Source: DASWUZ01 sp036401375
GTDB taxonomy: Bacteria; Acidobacteriota; Terriglobia; Terriglobales; Acidobacteriaceae
Direction of reading: 5' to 3'
NCBI GenBank assembly: GCA_036401375.1
Contig: DASWVB010000002.1
Location: 372,001-436,000 of the forward strand
Length of the DNA stretch: 64,000 bases
The translations under genes and the position numbers were made by a program. The notes beneath the pieces were generated by a model that had not been told where the DNA came from, did no database searches, and saw only the letters and a list, made by a program, of their open reading frames with translations. Positions within the stretch are counted from its first letter, which is position 1; every line of letters begins with the position of its first letter. Positions 58,751-64,000 of this stretch are shown in pieces.

Positions 58751-60181
58751 TCAAGACGGGATCGCCGCCCTCGAGCGCGTGGCGGTCTGCGCCACGATGA
58801 GCGAAGCGATGAGCAGGCCAGCGGCCACAAAGAAGGGCGTGCCGGGCAGTGAAATCGCCGCATTCGCTCCGATCGACTTGCTGAAGATATAGGTAAACAT
58901 GCCCGGCCCGATCAGCCCCGAGATGCCCCTCAGGCTGTTCACGGCACCTTGCAGCTGGCCCTGCTCGGAGGGTCCTATATCGCGGGACATCAGGCTCTGC
59001 GCGGACGGCCAGGTGAGCGCCATCAGGTTCAGGAAGGGAATAGCAAACCAGAAGAGCACGCCGGTCGTCGACAGCCCAAACATGGAGTAGCCGATCGCTC
59101 CGCCGACAAGACCCAGCATGATGGTGCCCCGTTCCCCGAACCTCGCGACCGCTCGCTTCACCAGCAGCATGCTGTAGAGGCCGCTGAACAGCCCAACCAT
59201 GCCAAGCGAAAGTCCGACGGTGCGATTAGTCCACCCGTAGCGATAGTCCGCGTAGATGACGTAGACGTTCATCAGCGACTGCTGGGAGACGTAGCCGAGC
59301 AGCAGCAGCACGGCCATGCCCATCAGCGCGCGGCTGCGGCTCAGCAGGGAGAGGGAGCCGACCGGGTTGGCTCGCTTCCATGAAAAGCGGCTGCGATTGG
59401 CGAGGGACAAGGACTCCGGCAGCACGAAGAGTCCATAGATGCCGTTGCACAGGCTCAGGCCGCTCGCCACCCAGAACGGCAGATGAGGATTGCGATTGCC
59501 GAGCAGCCCTCCGACAGCGGGGCCGAGGACAAAGCCCAGCCCGAATGCGCCGCTCAGCATGCCGAACGCGGCGGCCCGCTTCTCCTTGGGCGTGATGTCT
59601 GCCATGTAGGCCATGGCAGTCGGGATGCTCGAGGTGGTCAGCCCCGAGATGACGCGCCCGACGAAGAGCCAGCCCAGCGCCGGCGCCCAGGCCATCAGGA
59701 GATAGTCGAAGGCTGTTCCGAAGTTCGAGAGCAGCACGATCGGCCGGCGCCCGAATCGGTCGGAGAGCGAGCCAAGCACCGGCGAGAAGAAGAACTGCAT
59801 GCTGGCGAAGACGGTGCCGAAGATGCCGAGCATCTGCGCCGCGCTGACCGCATTGTTGTTCATGAAGCCGGCGATCAGGCGAGGCAGCACCGGCGCGATC
59901 AGGCCCATCGCGAGCATATCTGTGGCTACGGTGATAAAGATGAAGGTGATGGCAGCTTTGCGCGGGCCCGCAGGGGGTACCGGGCTGATTCCTTCTGCGT
60001 CTTCGTCCGGGGGCATTGGCTCATCTGATCGATGAACGGCGTCTCCACCTGAGACATCGGTTGAATCGGCGGCAGAGGTGTTCGGAGCACAGCCATCGAG
60101 CGCCTGGTCGATGCCCGGGCTCGCCTCCCATGACTCAGGCGAGTCTTCAGCGCGAGCAGGATTGTCGATAGGAGCAGCCAT
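58751..60181 (-). CDS. MFS transporter, TetA/MdtG-like drug exporter
   Basis: A 476-residue major facilitator with 12 predicted helices after a long hydrophilic, acidic N-terminal tail of about 72 residues. Motif A is clear (LGSLSDRFGRRPIVLLS) between helices 2 and 3, as are GRVISGLTTSSIPTAMAYMA and the motif C-like GAFGLGFVLGPAVGG in helix 5, which marks antiporters. The nearest resemblance is to tetracycline/drug H+ antiporters, but the substrate is not knowable here. The tail is absent from most homologues; an in-frame ATG at residue 56 (MPPDEDAEG) could be the true start. It lies between two frameshifted genes on the same strand. Confidence 0.85.
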   Translation of the reverse strand: MAAPIDNPARAEDSPESWEASPGIDQALDGCAPNTSAADSTDVSGGDAVHRSDEPMPPDEDAEGISPVPPAGPRKAAITFIFITVATDMLAMGLIAPVLPRLIAGFMNNNAVSAAQMLGIFGTVFASMQFFFSPVLGSLSDRFGRRPIVLLSNFGTAFDYLLMAWAPALGWLFVGRVISGLTTSSIPTAMAYMADITPKEKRAAAFGMLSGAFGLGFVLGPAVGGLLGNRNPHLPFWVASGLSLCNGIYGLFVLPESLSLANRSRFSWKRANPVGSLSLLSRSRALMGMAVLLLLGYVSQQSLMNVYVIYADYRYGWTNRTVGLSLGMVGLFSGLYSMLLVKRAVARFGERGTIMLGLVGGAIGYSMFGLSTTGVLFWFAIPFLNLMALTWPSAQSLMSRDIGPSEQGQLQGAVNSLRGISGLIGPGMFTYIFSKSIGANAAISLPGTPFFVAAGLLIASLIVAQTATRSRAAIPS

Positions 60182-60384
60182 GAGCGTTGCAGCTAGTCTA
60201 GCTTAGCCGCTGCAGCGATGCCGGAGTGTCGGTGATGAGGAGGAGCTCAAGCCGGTTAGTAGATAGCCTGCATCAGATGGAGTCGCACTACCCCACTGCA
60301 CATCGAGCAGCAGGACCATGAGAGGAAGCAGGGCGGGCATCAGGCGGCAGTCTCGCAGTACTGGAGGTCCCGCTTGCGTCGCGG
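60182..60384. other. Intergenic region upstream of the MFS gene
   Basis: About 200 bp between the TonB-domain gene stop and the MFS start, both on the minus strand. I see no gene, RNA or clear promoter in it. Confidence 0.5.
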
Positions 60385-61427
60385 CTATCGTGTTGGAACG
60401 TTGAAGACTACGTTAATTTCAGTCTCAACTTCGACCGGCTTGCCATCGAGCAGGTAGGGCGCATACTGCCACTTCTTCACGGCGTCGACGGCAGCTTGCT
60501 GCAAGGTTACCGGTCCGCCCAGGACTTCGATGTCCTCGACCGTTCCGACTTTAGTGATGATGCCCCTGAGCGCTACGATGCCCCCTGTTCGCATCAGCCG
60601 CGCACCAATGGGAAGTGTAGGCGGCTGATATTTAAGCAGGTGACCCGTTATGACTCCGTGTTCGGGCTTTTGCTGCGGCTGAGGCGTAGCATCCGCAGGT
60701 GGCTCCGTTCGGCTTCGTCGATGGTGAGAGCGGGATCAACCACGTCTATATCCACCTGAACCAAGAGCGTTCCTAACTCGTACAGTCGGATCGTCTTGGC
60801 GAGATAGTGTTCATGAAGCCTGACAATGCCGTTAAAGCTCGTCTGAGCCGTGATAGCGCCGCCCTGCGTCGATATTACTAATCTTGGCACGGGTAGAGCA
60901 TCCTTGAAGCAAAACAACTCTCCTACCGGTCCCGGCTTCTCGTCGGAGTAACACTGGAAGGTGACTCCTCCGAAGGTCTGATCCTTTTCTGTAGTCATGG
61001 ATGTCGCGAAGGTCAGCGGCGCAAGAACTAGACTCGAAACTTTATTTTGGATCCAGGGCTCCCGCCCAGCGTCACCCCTGACGTAATAGAGGTTGCCCGC
61101 ACGATAAGTCGTCCTGGTAAACTCCGGGCTGGTGAAGGTGCTCTTCGACGAGTCCGGCGCGGCCCACCACACCTCGAATGTCCCCTGGTGTTTGACCGCA
61201 CCCTTCTCGTCCAGTTGCTGATATCTGGCGCGAAGGTGCCAGGGCTTTGTGCCGGGGCTGGTCAGGTTGGTCGTCTCGATCGCGCTCTTGATGAAGGACA
61301 CAGCGTCAGGGGCGCCACTCTGCACACCTGAGGGTAGCGTGGCGCCGAACTGCGCAACAGCAAGAGAAGAATCGAAGGCAAGAAGAAAAAACACGGGCAG
61401 GAAGAAGATTAAGCGGCGAGGTCTCAT
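60385..61427 (-). pseudogene. Exported TonB C-terminal-domain protein interrupted by a single-base frameshift
   Basis: The 5' part starts at 61427 with a signal peptide (RRLIFFLPVFFLLAFDSSLA) and AGGA 7 nt upstream, and encodes an unassigned beta-rich periplasmic domain. Around 60701-60712 the frame must change: the original frame soon stops (KSPNTES), while another frame reads PPADATPQPQQKPEHGVITG, a proline-rich linker, then LLKYQPPTLPIGARLMRTGG and a TonB C-terminal fold with VDAVKKWQYAPYLLDGKPVE and a final INVVFNVPTR. One added base makes 347 continuous residues. Such proteins may contact TonB-dependent receptors or act as energy transducers. Real mutation and sequencing error cannot be separated here. 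Confidence 0.82.
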
Positions 61428-61502
61428 GATGGTTCCTGAAAGGTTGGCCCCATCATACTTCACCGGTCCCAGAGTGCTGGCTGCTTGTCTTCTAAGCACT
61501 GC

Positions 61503-62423
61503 CTAGCGTGAATAGGCGGAGGGCTTGGTGGGATTGATACGGACGCCGAGGGCGTTGAGGCGGCTGCGCGCCTGCTGCGCCTCGGGCGTCTGAGGGTAGC
61601 GCTGGATCAGGCTGCGCAGTTCGCGGACGCCGGCATCCTTCTGGTTGGTCGCCATCAACGCCTCGCCCTTGCGCAGCTGCGCGGCGGGAGCCTTGGGGTT
61701 GCCGGGGTACTGCTCGAGCACCGCGTCGTAACTCTTAATCGCGTCGGGATATTTCCCCTGGCGGTAAGCGATCTCGGCGATGTAGAACTGCGCGTTGCCG
61801 GCCAGATCGTCTTGCGGGTAGTACTTGAGAACATCGCTGAACTCCGCACTCGCGACCGCGTAACTGGCCGAGTTGTAGTCGCGCACCCCGCCCTGGTAGA
61901 GGTCCCTGACTGGCGGAGCCTGGGGCGCGGCGGGAGCCTGGTTGTAGGTCGAGCCGGCCGGTCCCCCAATTGCGGGTCCGCCGGCGGCAGGAGCGCCCGA
62001 GGGCTGCCCGCCCGTCGGCTGCGTGTTCAGATTCTGCAGCTGCGCCTGCACGTCTCCGAGGGATTTGCTGACTGCGGTCAGCCGCGTCTTCAGCTCGTCG
62101 ACGGAGTCGTTGAGGGTCTGCACCTGCGCCGACACGCCATCAACCTTGGCGGACGTTGCATCGTTCTCCGCCTTGACCGCTCGCTCGAGCGTGCTCATGT
62201 CCGACGACATCTTGTTGACGTTGTCGGCCGTCTGCTCGACCAGGTGCTGCAGCACGCCCATGCGCTCGTCGTTCGATTGCTGCAGGTGCTGCAGCATGTT
62301 CTGCAGCTCCTGTACCTGGGTCTGCAGCTGGATCATCTCTTTTGAGACGGCGTGGGCCCTGGGCACGACATTGAGCAATGCAAATACGGTGAGGAAGACG
62401 AGAGTACGGGGAAGCTTTGGCAT
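61503..62423 (-). CDS. cpoB: Cell division coordinator CpoB (YbgF)
   Basis: A 306-residue periplasmic protein of the Tol-Pal locus that links outer-membrane constriction to septal peptidoglycan synthesis. It has a signal peptide (residues about 1-25), a long coiled coil (about 28-130, heptad-rich QLQTQVQELQNMLQHLQQS), a Pro/Gly/Ala linker, and a C-terminal set of three TPR repeats beginning DLYQGGVRDYNSASYAVA, then AQFYIAEIAYRQGKYPDAI and APAAQLRKGEALMATNQKD. Its position after tolB and pal matches the standard order. The 158-bp gap to pal contains no gene. Confidence 0.93.
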   Translation of the reverse strand: MPKLPRTLVFLTVFALLNVVPRAHAVSKEMIQLQTQVQELQNMLQHLQQSNDERMGVLQHLVEQTADNVNKMSSDMSTLERAVKAENDATSAKVDGVSAQVQTLNDSVDELKTRLTAVSKSLGDVQAQLQNLNTQPTGGQPSGAPAAGGPAIGGPAGSTYNQAPAAPQAPPVRDLYQGGVRDYNSASYAVASAEFSDVLKYYPQDDLAGNAQFYIAEIAYRQGKYPDAIKSYDAVLEQYPGNPKAPAAQLRKGEALMATNQKDAGVRELRSLIQRYPQTPEAQQARSRLNALGVRINPTKPSAYSR

Positions 62424-62581
62424 ATTCAGTCTCGCTGGAAGATAGTTGGCAGCGGTGACCTGCTGCTGTTAGCAGTTTGATTGTCTTGACGACGGAGCCG
62501 GCCTGCCTCTCCGGCGCTGACAGGCGGCGCAGCGAGCTGAACACCAGCGGCGCCCTCCTCAGGTTGACGAAGACCCCTTGG

Positions 62582-63346
62582 CTATCGGTCGATCGAGAAC
62601 TGCGCGCGCCGGTTCTGCTGCCAGCAGGTCTCGTTGTGCTCCGAGCAGAACTGCTTCTCCTTACCATAGCTGACGGTGCGCACCCGGTCGGGCGCAACCC
62701 CGGCCGTAGTCAAGGCGACCTTGGCTGCGTTAGCGCGGTTCTCGCCGAGTGCCAGGTTGTACTCCGTCGATCCACGCTCGTCCGTGTAGCCGCCGATCAC
62801 CAGGCGCAAGCCCGGATGTGCGGCCAGAAAGGATGCGTCTTTGGCGATGATGGCCTGCGACTCGGCTGTCACCTCGTAGCTGTCGTAGTCATAGAAGATG
62901 TCCTGCACGTTTTGATGGAAGGTCGCTTCATCCATCGTGTTGTCGGACCCGCTTGACGGGGCAGCGCTGCCTGCGCCGCTCGCTGTCACGGTGACACGCA
63001 CGGTTGCGTCCGTCGACCCTCCATCCCCGCGCGCAGTCAGGTGGTAGTTGGTCGACTCGGTCGGCGCGACCGTCCTCGTACCGGACGAGGGCACCGGCCC
63101 AATCTGGTCAATGGCGACATCGGTCGCATCCGTCGTGCGCCAGGTGAGCACGACCTGGTCGCCGGGATTGATCGCGGTGGGGTTGGCCGAGAGCTGGGCC
63201 GACGGTGCGGGGCCGGTGGCTGCCGGGGGTGGCGGCGGCATCGGGGCCGACGTCTTCTTCTTGCATCCACTGGTCGTGAGCAATGCCAGCAGTGCGACGG
63301 CGGGGATCAGAGTTCTTACAGCCAGTGTGCGGGGATTAGCGATCAT
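62582..63346 (-). CDS. pal: Peptidoglycan-associated lipoprotein Pal
   Basis: Outer-membrane lipoprotein that tethers the membrane to peptidoglycan and pairs with TolB. The lipobox is LTTSGC (cysteine near residue 28). A proline-rich stretch and an extra immunoglobulin-like domain of about 80 residues (NPTAINPGDQVVLTWRTTDA) precede the OmpA-like domain, which has VQDIFYDYDSYEV, VIGGYTDERGSTEYNLALG and ENRANAAKVAL. The ending SYGKEKQFCSEHNETCWQQN with its cysteine pair is usual for Pal outside the gamma-proteobacteria. At 254 residues it is longer than E. coli Pal (173) because of the inserted domain. It lies between tolB and cpoB. Confidence 0.93.
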   Translation of the reverse strand: MIANPRTLAVRTLIPAVALLALLTTSGCKKKTSAPMPPPPPAATGPAPSAQLSANPTAINPGDQVVLTWRTTDATDVAIDQIGPVPSSGTRTVAPTESTNYHLTARGDGGSTDATVRVTVTASGAGSAAPSSGSDNTMDEATFHQNVQDIFYDYDSYEVTAESQAIIAKDASFLAAHPGLRLVIGGYTDERGSTEYNLALGENRANAAKVALTTAGVAPDRVRTVSYGKEKQFCSEHNETCWQQNRRAQFSIDR

Positions 63347-63472
63347 TGTGTCTCCTCCTCGGAGAGGTAGCGAGCGGATTGAGGAATAGCGAATTGGGAA
63401 CTGCCGTGCAGCAAAGGGGGTGGCGCCGGCAAGGCGCGACAGCAGTCGATCGGAATGAGAGTGTAGCGGCGA

Positions 63473-64000
63473 TTACTTCCAGCTCCAGTTCGGCATGAAG
63501 TTGTTGCCGCCGCGAGAGAGTTGATGCTGGCCGGAGCCGTCGGCGAGCATGGACCAGATCTCGGAACGCCCACCCTGCTCCCGTTCGAAGACGATATGGC
63601 GTCCATCGGGGGCCCACGACGGAAAGTCGTTGCGGCCGGCCTCGTGAGTCAGCTGGATCCAGCGCCGGGTGGCGATATCCATCACGTAGATGTCCTGCCC
63701 GCCGGGTGATCCGGGGCCGTACTTCCTGTCCCATGCGAAGGCGAGGAACTGCCCGTTCGGCGACCATGACGGCGAAGTAGCGTAGCCTCCGTCGGTCATG
63801 CGCTGCACGTTGCCGCCGTCCGAATCCATGATGTATATCTGCGGCAGATGGGTGCGGCCGCTCACCCACGCGATCTGCGCATTGGTCTTTGGGTTCCAGG
63901 TCGGGGAGACGTCTGGACCGGCGAAGGAGGTCAGACGGCGCGCTCCGTTGCCATTTGCGTCGGAGACGTAGATCTCGTTATCGCCGGTGCGACTGGAGGA
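63473..64000 (-). CDS. tolB: Tol-Pal system protein TolB, C-terminal part only
   Basis: Periplasmic beta-propeller protein of the Tol-Pal complex. The visible 175 residues are the last propeller blades, each with the TolB pattern: DNEIYVSDANGNGARRLTS, VSPTWNPKTNAQIAWVSG, QIYIMDSDGGNVQRMTDGG, YATSPSWSPNGQFLAFAW and IYVMDIATRRWIQLTHEAG. The frame is open to the right window edge, so the N-terminal domain and first blades are outside. It is followed by pal and cpoB on the same strand, the canonical order. The 126-bp gap to pal shows no feature. Confidence 0.93.
   Translation of the reverse strand, partial: SSSRTGDNEIYVSDANGNGARRLTSFAGPDVSPTWNPKTNAQIAWVSGRTHLPQIYIMDSDGGNVQRMTDGGYATSPSWSPNGQFLAFAWDRKYGPGSPGGQDIYVMDIATRRWIQLTHEAGRNDFPSWAPDGRHIVFEREQGGRSEIWSMLADGSGQHQLSRGGNNFMPNWSWK

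Noticed and set aside
58661..58852. Small plus-strand frame between the aldo/keto reductase and MFS genes
   Set aside because: Arginine-rich, overlapping the MFS 3' end, with no ribosome site.
60385..60594. A stand-alone 69-residue TonB-domain gene
   Set aside because: The same frame continues upstream through a proline-rich linker that joins to the exported N-terminal half after a one-base shift; a separate tiny gene is less likely.
1..64000. CRISPR arrays, insertion sequences, prophage or integrase genes
   Set aside because: No regularly spaced repeats, transposase motifs, terminal inverted repeats or phage structural proteins were seen.

Overview
This 64 kb window is a dense chromosomal segment (estimated about 60% G+C) that looks like core genome of an Acidobacteriota bacterium, probably class Terriglobia. 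That assignment is an inference from gene content and protein style: a tolB-pal-cpoB block, a carboxypeptidase-regulatory/TonB receptor, a propeller-type sensor kinase, a pro-kumamolisin protease, a one-chain branched-chain 2-oxoacid dehydrogenase E1 and a K+-independent H+-pyrophosphatase. I see no prophage, transposase, integrase, CRISPR array or rRNA. One tRNA is present.

Layout. 1-11.5 kb: rsmA (cut by the left edge), glgA, an amino-acid permease, a GT39-type membrane glycosyltransferase, uvrC, a CYTH-domain protein, a Sua5-type tRNA t6A enzyme, a DUF72 protein and an SDR. 11.6-14.5 kb: a self-contained B12 module made of a sigma-70-like promoter, cobalamin riboswitch, Shine-Dalgarno-masking hairpin, TonB-dependent receptor and terminator hairpin. 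14.5-30.6 kb: E1 fusion, hppA, treY, a second membrane glycosyltransferase, an alpha/beta hydrolase, a degenerate 3-hydroxyacyl-CoA dehydrogenase-like protein, two ABC permeases without an ATPase, and malQ. 30.8-43.7 kb: envelope and surface glycan biosynthesis, with a PpiD-like foldase, a BON/glycine-zipper protein, a manA-manC-phosphohexomutase operon that could make GDP-mannose from fructose-6-P, and a nucleotide-sugar group (DegT aminotransferase, CapD-like dehydratase, UDP-sugar dehydrogenase). 43.7-50.3 kb: secG, tRNA-Leu(GAG), DoxX, and a coupled operon of GH16-like lipoprotein, hybrid propeller sensor kinase and NarL-type regulator. 50.6-64 kb: sedolisin protease, Sfp-type phosphopantetheinyl transferase, ribA, a GT1 glycosyltransferase, polX, a frameshifted aldo/keto reductase, an MFS exporter, a frameshifted TonB-domain protein, cpoB, pal and tolB (cut by the right edge).

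Points that stand out: (1) a near-perfect ParB-binding parS-like site at 37753-37768 beside a DnaA-box-like sequence, suggesting an origin-proximal location; (2) an in-phase A_AAA_AAG slippery heptamer exactly in the linker between prodomain and protease of the sedolisin, with a -1 stop four codons later; (3) a complete B12-riboswitch regulatory unit; (4) a lipoprotein-sensor-regulator operon with a 26-nt gene overlap and TTG start; (5) two genes (aldo/keto reductase and TonB-domain protein) each broken by what looks like a single missing base; (6) several strong GC-rich hairpins after genes that lack a U-tract. I did not find a clearly new multi-gene defence or biosynthetic system; most of the window is ordinary housekeeping DNA.
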